Part shown: in pieces, positions 51,063 to 60,166 of the stretch
How positions within the stretch are numbered: position 1 is the stretch's first letter
How the letters are laid out: every line of letters starts with the position of its first letter
Assembly: GCA_035623255.1 (NCBI GenBank)
Contig: DASPTU010000055.1
Span: 1-64,000 of the forward strand
Direction: 5' to 3'
Source of the DNA: JAFAGX01 sp035623255
GTDB taxonomy: Bacteria > Acidobacteriota > Terriglobia > Terriglobales > Acidobacteriaceae
DNA length: 64,000 nt
Made by a program: the position numbers and the translations under genes
The notes under the pieces: model-generated
What the model saw: only the letters and a program-made list of their open reading frames with translations
Told to the model about the DNA's origin: nothing
Database searches by the model: none

Positions 51063-51590
51063 ATGCACGAGACGCACAACAATGGTAACGCAGGCTCAGG
51101 TCTACTGAAGAACAGTGATCCGCACGTACATGAGGTAGTGAAAACTGCCCACGAAGAACTGCGTCAGCTTATGAGGCAGCGAGCGGACATCATGAAACGA
51201 ATTGGCACGTTGAAGCAAACGATCTCGGGTTTGGCCAATTTGTTCGGCGATGAGATTCTGGGCGACGATCTGATGGAATTAGTCGACCGCAAGACGGTGG
51301 GCCGCCAGCCCGGATTTACGAAAGCTTGTCGTCTGGTGCTGATGGAAGCTGGGTCGCCACTTAGTGTACGCGAGGTCTGCGATCGCATTCAGCAGCGGAT
51401 GCCCGCGGTGTTGCTGCGCCACAAAGATCCGTTGGCCTCGGTAACCACGGTGCTCAACCGGTTGGTCGAGTATGGTGAAGCTCAAAGCGTGGCCCGTGCG
51501 AATGGCCGGCGCGCCTGGAGATGGGTTTCCGATCCCGAAGCCCTTGCCGAACAACCGCCACTGCAGGCCATGCAGGATTCGCAGATCTAG
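51063..51590 (+). CDS. Hypothetical protein with predicted coiled coil and winged-helix-like C-terminus
   Basis: 175 residues. The ATG at 51063 follows GGGAGACGGTT. Residues about 25-70 form a charged helical stretch (VVKTAHEELRQLMRQRADIM, KRIGTLKQTISGLANLFGD). Residues about 90-155 (TKACRLVLMEAGSPLSVREV, CDRIQQRMPAVLLRHKDPLA, SVTTVLNRLVEYGEAQSVAR, RRAWRWV) have the pattern of a small winged helix like those in HARE-HTH or other DNA-binding proteins. It may be a DNA-associated regulator; no family name can be given. It is convergent with the ABC operon. Confidence 0.65.
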   Translation: MHETHNNGNAGSGLLKNSDPHVHEVVKTAHEELRQLMRQRADIMKRIGTLKQTISGLANLFGDEILGDDLMELVDRKTVGRQPGFTKACRLVLMEAGSPLSVREVCDRIQQRMPAVLLRHKDPLASVTTVLNRLVEYGEAQSVARANGRRAWRWVSDPEALAEQPPLQAMQDSQI

Positions 51591-51635
51591 ACTCCGCTAA
51601 TACTGTGTGCGCAGCAGCTCAAGGAGTTTGCTCGA

Positions 51636-52346
51636 CTATGCCGGAAGAAGCATGCCTTTCTCTAAATGCCGGGTCACGTGCGCATAGGACGCGGCGTGGG
51701 GATCATGCGTGACCATAACAATTGTTTTCTGAAAATCCTCATTTAATCTCTTCAAAATTTCCAAAATCTCCGTGGCCGAATGGCTGTCGAGGTCGCCAGT
51801 CGGCTCATCCGCGAGGAGCAACGTCGGGTCACTCACAATCGCACGGGCGATCGCCACTCGCTGTTCCTGACCACCGGAAAGCTGTTTTGGCAAATGTTGA
51901 GCTCGTTCCTCAAGGCCGACGAGCTTCAAGGCCGTCATGACATGATCGCGCCGTTGCTGCGAGTTGAGCTTCGTCAGGAGCAATGGAAGCTCGACATTCT
52001 CAAAGGCCGTCAGAACCGGAATGAGGTTGAACGTCTGAAACACGTAACCGATGTGTTGGTTGCGCCAGTGCGCCGATTGCCGATCACTGAGCCGAAAAAT
52101 GTTCTCGCCTAGTACCCGAAGTTCTCCTGAAGTCGGGCGGTCGATCGCCGCAATCATATTCAGCAGGGTCGTCTTGCCGGAACCCGACGGCCCCATGAGG
52201 GCGAGGAATTCGCCCGCCGCGATCTCGATGGAGACATCATCGAGGGCCTTCACTTCAAAGGCATCGCGTTTGAAGATCTTGCTGACATTCTGGACCTGAA
52301 CCACTCTGGTTTGAGTGGCCGTGTTCGCAATTGTGGCAGTGCTCAT
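51636..52346 (-). CDS. LolD/MacB-type ABC transporter ATP-binding protein
   Basis: 236 residues. Walker A GPSGSGKTTL, the FNLIPVLTAFENVELPLLLT segment typical of LolD/MacB ATPases, ABC signature LSGGQEQRVAIARAI, and Walker B LLLADEPTGDLD. It powers the pair of FtsX-like permeases encoded upstream in the operon. Its start overlaps the adaptor gene's stop by four bases (ATGA), so they are translationally coupled. It is the last gene in the four-gene operon. Confidence 0.93.
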   Translation of the reverse strand: MSTATIANTATQTRVVQVQNVSKIFKRDAFEVKALDDVSIEIAAGEFLALMGPSGSGKTTLLNMIAAIDRPTSGELRVLGENIFRLSDRQSAHWRNQHIGYVFQTFNLIPVLTAFENVELPLLLTKLNSQQRRDHVMTALKLVGLEERAQHLPKQLSGGQEQRVAIARAIVSDPTLLLADEPTGDLDSHSATEILEILKRLNEDFQKTIVMVTHDPHAASYAHVTRHLEKGMLLPA

Positions 52347-53704
52347 GATTGCCCCTTAATCTTGATTTTGTCTCCATTTTTCAAAGCCGCTGGAGAGGTC
52401 GTAATCACGTTCTCGCCCCCATTCAATCCCTTTACGGTGAAACCGCTGCTGCGCTGGGAAACGATCTGAACCTCGCGCTCGAGCGCCTTACCATTAAATG
52501 CAAGGAATACGACCTTCTTGCCGTTCTCGTCGTGAATGGCTGTCGTCGGTATGAAGACTCCGGAATTCTGGGAACTGACAGGCTTGGAATTGTCGGCTAG
52601 AAACTTGACCGTCGCATTCATTTCAGGTCGCAGGTATTCATCCGGATTCAGGATCTGTACCTTGACCTGCACAGTGGCCTTTTGACGGTTCGCTTCGGGC
52701 GAGATCTCGTGGATGATGCCGTCATATTTGCGGTCAGGATAAGCATCAACGGTGATCACGCCCTTCTGCTTCGACCCAAGCTTCGCGAAATCGTCCTGTG
52801 CGATGTCCAGTTCCACCTGAATGTCGTTGAGATCCGCAAGCGCCACTACCTGGCCTTGTGGGCCGCCTTCAGCCTGACTGGCGAACTGTGAGGTCACCAA
52901 CTCGCCTTTCTCGGCAGTGCGTTCCAGAATCGTGCCACTTACCGGCGCGCGGATGACCGTCGCATCCAGCCATGATTTGGTGTAAGCCTCCTGCCCTTCA
53001 GCCTGAACTACTGCGCCCTTGGCACGGGCAATTTCCTCGGCGCGAGGACCAATCTTGGCCAGCCGATAGCCTTTCTCCAACGAATTTACCCGTTGCTGGT
53101 CCGCTTCGAATTTCGCGCTGGCATCATCAAAGGCCTGACGGGAGACCACACCCTGCGACCACAGCTCGCGATCGCGGTCCAAGGTCAACTTGTCATTGGC
53201 AAGAGTGGCGCGGGCTTCATCAAGATTGTGCTGCGCCTGATCGATTTCTTCGGGACGAGACCCATGTTGCAGTTCCTCAAGATAAGCTCGGGCATTCTCG
53301 GCGGCGCCTTTGGCCTGCTCATACTGGGCGCGAAACTCATCATCTTCCAAACGCACCAGGACCTGGCCTTGCTTTACCTTGTCGCCCTTTTCCACGCCGA
53401 TCCACGCGACTCGCCCCGTGACCTTCGAATTCACATTGATCTTGTGGTGCGGAACAATGTAGCCGCTCGCGGTAAGAACAATCCCGCCCGGATCTCCAGC
53501 ATTCTCAGCTTGCGCGCGCGTGACCTCGACTTCCGGTACATTCGGCGTCAACAAGCGATACGCCAGCGTCCCTACACTAAGCAGGACGACAGCTGCAATC
53601 CCGATGATGATGTAGCGGCGGGCCCAAAGCGCAGGCTCGCCGCTTTGCGCTGAGCGGTCGATCCGCAGCCCTTGCAAGTCAGCGTGTTTGGTATCGAGCG
53701 GCAT
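52343..53704 (-). CDS. HlyD/MacA-type periplasmic adaptor of the ABC exporter
   Basis: 453 residues. One N-terminal membrane helix (RYIIIGIAAVVLLSVGTLAY) precedes a lipoyl half-motif (HHKINVNSKVTGRVAWIGVE), a long coiled-coil hairpin (about 125-250), the second lipoyl half (VIRAPVSGTILERTAEKGEL), beta-barrel and membrane-proximal domains. It bridges the inner-membrane permeases to the outer membrane. It lies between the two permease genes and the ATPase gene in one operon; no outer-membrane factor (TolC-like) gene is beside it. Confidence 0.92.
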   Translation of the reverse strand: MPLDTKHADLQGLRIDRSAQSGEPALWARRYIIIGIAAVVLLSVGTLAYRLLTPNVPEVEVTRAQAENAGDPGGIVLTASGYIVPHHKINVNSKVTGRVAWIGVEKGDKVKQGQVLVRLEDDEFRAQYEQAKGAAENARAYLEELQHGSRPEEIDQAQHNLDEARATLANDKLTLDRDRELWSQGVVSRQAFDDASAKFEADQQRVNSLEKGYRLAKIGPRAEEIARAKGAVVQAEGQEAYTKSWLDATVIRAPVSGTILERTAEKGELVTSQFASQAEGGPQGQVVALADLNDIQVELDIAQDDFAKLGSKQKGVITVDAYPDRKYDGIIHEISPEANRQKATVQVKVQILNPDEYLRPEMNATVKFLADNSKPVSSQNSGVFIPTTAIHDENGKKVVFLAFNGKALEREVQIVSQRSSGFTVKGLNGGENVITTSPAALKNGDKIKIKGQS

Positions 53705-53708
53705 GCAC

Positions 53709-54872
53709 CTAATCTCTTAGTGAGGCCAGAATCTCCCGCTGGGCGGCATGCCAAGCCGGAGCAATTCCGCCGACCAGGCCCATAATTACGGCGAATATGA
53801 CTGCCGAGCTCACCACGGCCGGAGTCATCCGCAAGCTAAAGACCGCCTCGCTGAACGTCACCGGATTGTTTGTTCCGGTCGTCATGCCGTTAAACGGCAG
53901 CATCAGCACTATGCCGATCAACGCACCCAGCAGCGACAGCATTATGGATTCAAAAACGAACGAACTTAAAATGCTGGGCCGGGAAAAGCCGATCACACGC
54001 AAGGTCGCGATCTCGCGCGAACGGTACGCTACCGCCGCGTACATCGTATTCATAGCGGCGAAGCAAGAGCCGATTCCCATGATGACGGCAACAATCATGC
54101 CCACAAACTTAATGGGATTGCCCGAACTGGTCTGCTTGGCCCAATACTCGGTTTCGAGCATTCCGCTGAGTTTCAGCCTCTGGTCATCACCTACGCGGTT
54201 CTTCAGGGCGTCGGCGGCGACCGGGTCGGTTGCGCGGAGTAGAACCGAGTTATAGGTGGTACGGTCGAAATCGTTGGCAAGCTGATTAATGTCTCCCCAG
54301 ATTTCGGAGTCATGCGCCGTGCCGCCAGCGTCGAAAATCCCCACCACTGTCCAAGGCCCCTTGCCGATCCACATACTGTCGCCGATGTTGGCCTGCGAAA
54401 AGCGATTGTGAATTGATTTACTCACCACGATCTCACGCTGCCCAGGCTTGAACCACCGACCGCCAACAAGCTTGGTCTCGGGCCGCATTTCGAAGCCGGT
54501 TGGTGTCAAGAAGCGTACGGTAACGTTTGTCTCGCCCGTCCCATCATTTCTGGGAAGTACGACCACCAGCAGATCTTCGCCTGAGACTAACGCCTGTCCT
54601 TGCGCGTCGCGTGCCACGCCGGGGAGATCTTTCATGATCGGTAGCGCGTCCCGATCCACACCACCAGCGGTCAGTTCCGCGGTTGCTCCCTTTCGCAACA
54701 CCAGTACATTTAAGGGATCGCCGCTTCCTTTAAACGCCGCATTCAAGCCAGCCAGGAGCGCAAGAATGAAAATCGCTGTCGTGACGGTCAACGCAATGCC
54801 GAGCGCGGTCATGATGGTCGCGCTTTTGCGCAACTTCAGATTCCGGATGTTGTATTGAAGAGGGACGGCCAT
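53709..54872 (-). CDS. FtsX-family ABC transporter permease
   Basis: 387 residues. An N-terminal helix (KSATIMTALGIALTVTTAIF), a periplasmic domain of about 200 residues, and three C-terminal helices (KFVGMIVAVIMGIGSCFAAM, then YRSREIATLRVIGFSRPSIL in the cytoplasmic loop). GGAG precedes the ATG. It is the partner of the permease just upstream; together with the adaptor and ATPase they form an exporter similar to DevBCA/MacAB-type systems. The cargo is unknown. Confidence 0.92.
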   Translation of the reverse strand: MAVPLQYNIRNLKLRKSATIMTALGIALTVTTAIFILALLAGLNAAFKGSGDPLNVLVLRKGATAELTAGGVDRDALPIMKDLPGVARDAQGQALVSGEDLLVVVLPRNDGTGETNVTVRFLTPTGFEMRPETKLVGGRWFKPGQREIVVSKSIHNRFSQANIGDSMWIGKGPWTVVGIFDAGGTAHDSEIWGDINQLANDFDRTTYNSVLLRATDPVAADALKNRVGDDQRLKLSGMLETEYWAKQTSSGNPIKFVGMIVAVIMGIGSCFAAMNTMYAAVAYRSREIATLRVIGFSRPSILSSFVFESIMLSLLGALIGIVLMLPFNGMTTGTNNPVTFSEAVFSLRMTPAVVSSAVIFAVIMGLVGGIAPAWHAAQREILASLRD

Positions 54873-54883
54873 AATTATCTCCG

Positions 54884-56035
54884 CTATCCGATGTGCCGCA
54901 ATCCTTCCACAATGTTCCGGCGCGAAGCATTGAACGCCGGCACAAATGAACTCACCAAGCCGACCGTGGCTCCAACGAAGACCGCAACCAACACCATGGG
55001 CAGGCTGAATGTAACCCCGGTTAGAAAGAGCCCCATCTGTGGGGAGCGGGCCATCACGTAAACCAACCCCGAAGCGGCCAACGCCCCCAGCAAGCCGCCG
55101 AAAGCAGCAAGGCTCACTGACTCGCCCATGAATAACGCTAGAACAGTGCCGCGCGTGAAGCCGAGAGTTTTCAGCAGAGCCACTTCACGAGTGCGCTCGC
55201 GGATTGACATTGCCATGGTATTGGCCGAAACGAGCAGCGTCGCGAAAACCACCGCCGCGCAAATGCTCAAAATAAAGCCTTTCACGTTGCCGAGCATGGC
55301 AATCCAGTCGAGGTTGAAAGCTTTCTCGCTCTCTGATTTTGTGGGCCGGTCGGAATTACGAAACTGTGCGTCGATGGCTTTGGCGATTACCGGTACGCTT
55401 TGTGGAGAATCCGCCAGTACCCCATAAAATCCCACGAAACCTTTTACTCGCGGATATCCCTCGTCGATGTAAATGTTATTGAAATAGACTGATTCCGACG
55501 GAGTCGGAGCCGTAAACATGCCGCGGATAGTAAGTTCAAGGTCAAGCGGAAAAATTGTGCCCTTGATGTTGAGACGGTCGCCGATGTTCCAGCCATGCTT
55601 TTTGGCGAGCTCAGCGTCAACCACACAGCCCGCACGATCTTTTTTCCACGCTTCCAATTGGTCGGCGGGAATGTGGAAATCCTTCAATACCTCGAAGATT
55701 TCGTTAGGGTCAGTACCAAATTGCGCGAAAAAGTTCTCCGGCTTGTCATCTTTGTATTGCCCGCCAAACCAGGTTTCATTCACTACATTTCGGACACCCG
55801 GAACCGAGCGGATCTTCTCACGGTAAGAGATCGGCAAGAACTGGGCCAGCGAGACCTTATGACGCACGATGAGCCGTTGGGCAGATTCAGCCGTCCCGTC
55901 GGACAAGTAAAAGGCTCGCCATATGGTCATCATCACCGTCAGTAGCAAGAGGGAAAAGCTGATGCTGAGCAGGGTCAAAAGACTGCGGCGTTTATTGCGA
56001 GACGCATTCTTGCGCACGAACCGGCTGAGTGTCAT
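54884..56035 (-). CDS. FtsX-family ABC transporter permease, first gene of exporter operon
   Basis: 383 residues: NKRRSLLTLLSISFSLLLLT as the first helix, a periplasmic domain (about 45-250), and RERTREVALLKTLGFTRGTV in the coupling loop, with C-terminal helices (LAAFGGLLGALAASGLVYVM). GGAG lies seven bases before the ATG. It starts a four-gene operon (permease, permease, adaptor, ATPase), each gene within 11 bp of the next or overlapping. A perfect palindrome 150 bp upstream is a candidate operator. Confidence 0.92.
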   Translation of the reverse strand: MTLSRFVRKNASRNKRRSLLTLLSISFSLLLLTVMMTIWRAFYLSDGTAESAQRLIVRHKVSLAQFLPISYREKIRSVPGVRNVVNETWFGGQYKDDKPENFFAQFGTDPNEIFEVLKDFHIPADQLEAWKKDRAGCVVDAELAKKHGWNIGDRLNIKGTIFPLDLELTIRGMFTAPTPSESVYFNNIYIDEGYPRVKGFVGFYGVLADSPQSVPVIAKAIDAQFRNSDRPTKSESEKAFNLDWIAMLGNVKGFILSICAAVVFATLLVSANTMAMSIRERTREVALLKTLGFTRGTVLALFMGESVSLAAFGGLLGALAASGLVYVMARSPQMGLFLTGVTFSLPMVLVAVFVGATVGLVSSFVPAFNASRRNIVEGLRHIG

Positions 56036-56447
56036 TGTCGAACTCCGGGAGAAAACCAGTACGAGCTCGGGTGGGGCTCACGACTGACATCAAGAATAAC
56101 TGATCGACCCTGCCGCCACAACCGGCCCGAAGAGATATAATCCTTCGCCCGCATGGAGCGGGCCAGTAGAGATCGTCACCGGCTAGGAATGACAAATGTC
56201 ATTCAGCTCTCTTCCCACTGTCTAATAAACGGCCCTCGGGGTGAAAGGTTATGGCAAAATTCGCACTTCGCGATACCCCCGTAGGCCCCCGGGAAAGATC
56301 AAGATGCGAGGTCTGTTGCCTGTTGGTGAAATGACCTTCGTAACTCCCTTCCTGAGTCGAGTCCGGCTATCCTAAGTACCGTTCCTCCCTCTGGAATCCC
56401 GCCAAATCGCCACGGCCTTTTCTTCGCCTGTGCGAGGGGTAGGAGCA
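56036..56447. other. Intergenic region between exporter operon and pseudokinase gene
   Basis: About 410 bp with no gene. It contains a TATAAT-like hexamer at 56136-56141, a GC hairpin GCCCGC-ATGGA-GCGGGC (56147-56163), and the palindrome described separately. Both divergent genes should be transcribed from here. Confidence 0.5.
56187..56204. promoter_or_regulatory. Palindromic operator-like site GAATGACA-AA-TGTCATTC
   Basis: Perfect 8-bp inverted repeat with a two-base centre, 150 bp upstream of the exporter operon. The core ATGACA-N2-TGTCAT resembles targets of dimeric regulators such as LuxR/NarL-type response regulators and some TetR proteins. No regulator gene lies in the neighbourhood, so the binding protein is unknown. 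Confidence 0.45.
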
Positions 56448-58814
56448 ATGTCGAATAAAATTGGGCGTTTCGAAATTCTCAGCGAAATTGCGCATGGTGA
56501 CGCCACCTCGGTTTATAAAGCCACTGACACGGAAAGCAAACAAACCGTTGCCCTGAAGGTTATCCAGTTGGTGCCCCTGGGCGAGCAGGCGCCGGCGGTC
56601 GTCAAGAGCATCCTCGAAGAAGCCGAGACCAGCAAGATCCTCAATAGTCACAATATTGCCCTGCTCTACGGGGCCGGAGAAATTGAGAGCAATCTGTGCG
56701 CGTCCATGGAATATGTACAAGGGAACAGCGTGGGCACTATGCTCGCCCGCAAAGAAGGATTTTCTATTTGGGATTTGCAGGACATCGCGCGACAGACCTG
56801 CCAGGGGCTGGATCACGCGCACGCCCACAAGATTTTCCATTGTGCCTTGGAGCCGGCAAAAATCATGGTGCAGTGGGACGGCATCGTGAAGGTCCTCGGA
56901 TTTGGTGTGTCAAGCACAGGCCTCTTTGCCTCGCAGGCAAGCGGCAATCCCCCGCTGGTTCTGCACTACATGTCTCCCGAGCAGTTGAAGGGAGATCCAA
57001 TTGACGCGCGTTCCAACCTGTTCAGCCTTGGCGCGGTTCTGTATGAAATGGTCACGGAACGTAAGGCTTTTGAGGGAGAAGACGCCGAGCAGGTACGGCA
57101 GACAATTCTGGAGAGCACACCGGTGCCGCCAGATCAGATCAATCGCAAGATTCACCCGGCTTTGAACACGGTGATCATGAAGGCCATTGCGAAGGCGCCC
57201 GAGGAGCGTTACCAATCGGGACAAGAGCTGGTGAATGATCTCGAGAAGTGCAAGGAAAATCCGGCAAAAACAGCGGCAGCGAAACCGGTCGCGGCCAAGA
57301 CGCCGCTAAAACCAGTTCAGGCTCCGGCAGCACAGTCGACGGCTCCTCGAGCTGCGGCAGCAACCGCCGGAGTCGGTGGTCGTTCGATGTCAACAAAACC
57401 GGCGGGCTCCCGCCCGGTGCCACAACCGCCCGTGAACCTTGAGAGCTTAGATACCGCGGACGCGGCGGTTATGTCTGCGGCCGTAGAAGAACCGAAAACT
57501 GAGACGCCGCGCATTGCAGTCGACCCGATGATGGATGAAAGCAGACAGCCCGGCGCCCATGGCCCAAGCTTCTCAGATATCGATGAGTTGCCTCCATTGA
57601 AAGAAGTGCATATGGCGCCCCCGCCTCCGGTATCACACCAGCAGGAGGAACCGGCGGGCGCCGTGAAAGCGGTCGTCTTCGACAAGACGGTGCTTGAGAA
57701 ACCCAAAGTGCATCCTGCCGAAGTAGCGAAGAAGGCGGTTGGCGAAATCAAGCAGACGCCGCCTCAACTGTTCATTTATTCAATTGCAGCTGCCGCGGCG
57801 GTGATTCTGTTAGTGGTGGCGGGAATCGCCTATCACATTCACTCCGGTGACTCGGATGACGACAGCGTTCCGGCGCATTCGGCAACTGCGCCTGCCCCGT
57901 CTGCGCCTGCTCCGCCCGCGCCAGTTGCGCAGGCCACTCCCGCTCCACCGGCGCAATCGGCTGCGTCCGTGCCTGCTGAAGTTCCGCAAGAGATTACACC
58001 GGAACCGGCGCCGGTAGAACAGTCGCCAAAAGTCAAAGCAGTCCAAAAGCAGTCTCGCACAAAGAAGCCCGTACGCTCAGCCAAAGCGGCTGCTCCGAAC
58101 ATCGTTGCCGGACAGCTGAGCATTGATTCAAGCCCGCAGGGAGCGCAGATCACTATAGACGGGAAGAAGCTGGCTTCAGCGACACCCTTTAACGTTGCCG
58201 ACCTCTTACCTGGTCACCATAGCATCACGATCAGCAAAGCCGGGTACGCCGCTGAGACGCGTGCCATCGATGTAACGTCGGGAAGCAAGTCCGTCATCAG
58301 CGTCCAGCTGGCGGCGACCACAGCTTCGGTAGCAGTGACGAGTGACCCCGCGGGGGCAGCAGTGTGGATCGACGGCAGGGACACCGGCCGTACAACTCCG
58401 GCGCAAATCTCGCTGGACAAGGCCGGCAATCACGCGTTCCTGTTTAAGAAGCAGGGCTACCTCGATGAGACCACCACCGCCAATGTGCAGCTGGGTCAAA
58501 CGCTGCAGTTAACACCGACACTGCGGGAACTGGGCAACACCGATGACATCAAAGTCGGCGGCAGGTTCAAGAAGGTGTTTGGTGGCTCGGAGACGGCGGG
58601 CATGGGAACTGTCAGCGTAAAAACCCAGCCCAAAGGCGCGCAGATCGCCGTCAACGGCCGCATGGTGGATAAGGCATCGCCTGTGGTTTTCTACCTGAAT
58701 CCCGGCAACTACGTGATCGACATCACCTTGTCAGGCTTCAAGAACACTGAAAAGGTGATTACGGTCGAAAAGAATGGTAAAGTAGCGATCGAAGAAAACC
58801 TGGATCGCGAGTAA
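56448..58814 (+). CDS. Membrane pseudokinase with three C-terminal PEGA repeats
   Basis: 788 residues from ATG 56448. Residues about 8-265 fold as a Hanks-type kinase (YKATDTESKQTVALKVIQLV with Lys37; YMSPEQLKGDPIDARSNLFS; LGAVLYEMVTERKAF), but the catalytic motifs are replaced. HRDIKPAN reads HCALEPAK (131-138: Asp to Ala, Lys to Glu, Asn to Lys), DFG reads GFG (151), and the glycine loop is AHGDATS. It should not phosphorylate. An Ala/Pro-rich linker, one transmembrane helix (FIYSIAAAAAVILLVVAGIA) and another Pro/Ala linker follow, then three PEGA units (GQLSIDSSPQGAQITIDGKK, ASVAVTSDPAGAAVWIDGRD, GTVSVKTQPKGAQIAVNGRM), which are cell-surface beta domains. It is probably a signalling scaffold. 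Confidence 0.9.
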   Translation: MSNKIGRFEILSEIAHGDATSVYKATDTESKQTVALKVIQLVPLGEQAPAVVKSILEEAETSKILNSHNIALLYGAGEIESNLCASMEYVQGNSVGTMLARKEGFSIWDLQDIARQTCQGLDHAHAHKIFHCALEPAKIMVQWDGIVKVLGFGVSSTGLFASQASGNPPLVLHYMSPEQLKGDPIDARSNLFSLGAVLYEMVTERKAFEGEDAEQVRQTILESTPVPPDQINRKIHPALNTVIMKAIAKAPEERYQSGQELVNDLEKCKENPAKTAAAKPVAAKTPLKPVQAPAAQSTAPRAAAATAGVGGRSMSTKPAGSRPVPQPPVNLESLDTADAAVMSAAVEEPKTETPRIAVDPMMDESRQPGAHGPSFSDIDELPPLKEVHMAPPPPVSHQQEEPAGAVKAVVFDKTVLEKPKVHPAEVAKKAVGEIKQTPPQLFIYSIAAAAAVILLVVAGIAYHIHSGDSDDDSVPAHSATAPAPSAPAPPAPVAQATPAPPAQSAASVPAEVPQEITPEPAPVEQSPKVKAVQKQSRTKKPVRSAKAAAPNIVAGQLSIDSSPQGAQITIDGKKLASATPFNVADLLPGHHSITISKAGYAAETRAIDVTSGSKSVISVQLAATTASVAVTSDPAGAAVWIDGRDTGRTTPAQISLDKAGNHAFLFKKQGYLDETTTANVQLGQTLQLTPTLRELGNTDDIKVGGRFKKVFGGSETAGMGTVSVKTQPKGAQIAVNGRMVDKASPVVFYLNPGNYVIDITLSGFKNTEKVITVEKNGKVAIEENLDRE

Positions 58815-58818
58815 TAGA

Positions 58819-58904
58819 ACAGTCAGTAGCCGGTATTGGAACCTGAAGAGATTGAACGACTGACCCCTCGCTACTGACAACTGACTCCTGTCTGCTGACT
58901 TCTG
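58819..58904. repeat. CTGACTCCTG-type intergenic spacer repeat (copy 1)
   Basis: The sequence between the pseudokinase and the dehydrogenase genes is built of short variations on CTGAC/CAGTC (CTACTGACAACTGACTCCTG, then TCTGCTGACTTCTG). The 10-mer CTGACTCCTG recurs inverted at 60167-60176. Such low-complexity spacers recur between genes in acidobacterial genomes; no function is known to me. Confidence 0.5.
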
Positions 58905-58959
58905 CGCCTGAGAAACTAACCCAAGTGATAGACTTTGAAGTTTTCTCAGGGAGATCGCC

Positions 58960-59808
58960 GTGACGATTGAGACGGTCGGGGTGGTTGGCGCCGGAACCAT
59001 GGGCAACGGCATTGCTCATGTTTGTGCCCGCAGCGGCTACCGAGTTCTGCTGTGTGATGTGGAACAGTCCTTCCTTGATCGTGCTCTAGAGACGATTGAG
59101 AGAAACCTCGATCGTGAAGTTGCAAAGAACAAAATCGCCGCAGCAGATAAGTCCGCTGCTTTGGGTCGAATCGAAACGACGTTTGATCGCGCGAAACTCA
59201 GGGATTGCGATTTTGTGGTAGAAGCAGCGACGGAGAAGCTAGAAATCAAGGCCCAAATCTTCCGCGACCTCGATCAGATTTGCCGGCCGGAGATCATCCT
59301 GGCGTCGAATACTTCGTCTATTTCGATTACCAAGTTAGCCGCCCTTACCAAGCGTCCAGAAAAAGTAATTGGGATGCACTTCTTCAATCCGGTTCCCGTG
59401 ATGAAGTTAGTCGAAGTGATCCGTGGACTCGCCACTGCCGACGAGACTTTTCAAGTCGTGCGCGGGTTGGCAATCAAGCTGGAGAAGACGCCAGTCGAAG
59501 TGAACGATGCGCCCGGCTTTGTCTCGAACCGGGTACTCATGCCGCTATTGAATGAAGCCATGTTCGCGGTGATGGAAGGGGTTGCGACAGCCGAAGCTGT
59601 GGACGAAGTGTTCAAGCTGGGCATGGCCCACCCCATGGGCCCTCTCACGCTCGCGGATTTCATCGGTCTCGATGTCTGCCTCGATATCATGCGGGTGCTG
59701 CACAGCGGGCTCGGCGATCCCAAGTACCGCCCATGCCCGCTGCTGATCAAGATGGTGGATGCTGGCTGGCTGGGGCGGAAGAGCGGAAGAGGTTTTTATA
59801 AATACTAA
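58960..59808 (+). CDS. 3-hydroxybutyryl-CoA (3-hydroxyacyl-CoA) dehydrogenase
   Basis: 282 residues. A GTG start has GGGAG seven bases upstream. The NAD-binding motif is VGVVGAGTMGNGIAHVCARS. ASNTSSISITKLA and the catalytic His of IGMHFFNPVPVMKLVEVIRG follow. The C-terminal helical domain contains DAPGFVSNRVLMPLLNEAM and GMAHPMGPLTLADFIGLDVC. It interconverts 3-hydroxyacyl- and acetoacyl-CoA with NAD(P) and acts in fatty-acid breakdown or butanoate/PHB metabolism. It has no thiolase or crotonase neighbour. The gene four bp downstream encodes a small membrane protein. Confidence 0.94.
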   Translation: MTIETVGVVGAGTMGNGIAHVCARSGYRVLLCDVEQSFLDRALETIERNLDREVAKNKIAAADKSAALGRIETTFDRAKLRDCDFVVEAATEKLEIKAQIFRDLDQICRPEIILASNTSSISITKLAALTKRPEKVIGMHFFNPVPVMKLVEVIRGLATADETFQVVRGLAIKLEKTPVEVNDAPGFVSNRVLMPLLNEAMFAVMEGVATAEAVDEVFKLGMAHPMGPLTLADFIGLDVCLDIMRVLHSGLGDPKYRPCPLLIKMVDAGWLGRKSGRGFYKY

Positions 59809-59811
59809 GCA

Positions 59812-60165
59812 ATGAAGGACGCGAGCGCTGCGCGCAGTGACACCCCAATTTACGTGTTGGGCGGAGTGCTTGGAGTCTGTGCGGGAATCCTCGATGTAAA
59901 AGTCGGTGACCTGCTGCTGACCGCGCTCTTCGTGCTGGCCTGTACTATGTTGCTGGCGGCCTTCAGGCCGGAAAAACCCTGGCGATGGACGATCACGGTT
60001 GCGGTCTTTGTACCGGTCGTGCAATTACTCGCCTATCTGTTTCTTACCCAGAAGCCGTACGTGGCGCAAATCTATGAGTCCTTCCTGGGATTCTTGACGG
60101 GCATCGCCGGAGCTTATGGGGGATCCTTTTTTCGCCGTGCAGCGAACGAAATTCTGAAACAGTAG
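59812..60165 (+). CDS. Small multi-helix membrane protein of unknown function
   Basis: 117 residues with three or four hydrophobic helices (IYVLGGVLGVCAGILDVKVG, LLLTALFVLACTMLLAAFRP, ITVAVFVPVVQLLAYLFL, FLGFLTGIAGAYGGSFFRRA). No family recognised. It begins four bp after the dehydrogenase stop, so it is probably co-transcribed, though no functional link is evident. Confidence 0.65.
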   Translation: MKDASAARSDTPIYVLGGVLGVCAGILDVKVGDLLLTALFVLACTMLLAAFRPEKPWRWTITVAVFVPVVQLLAYLFLTQKPYVAQIYESFLGFLTGIAGAYGGSFFRRAANEILKQ

Positions 60166-60166
60166 C

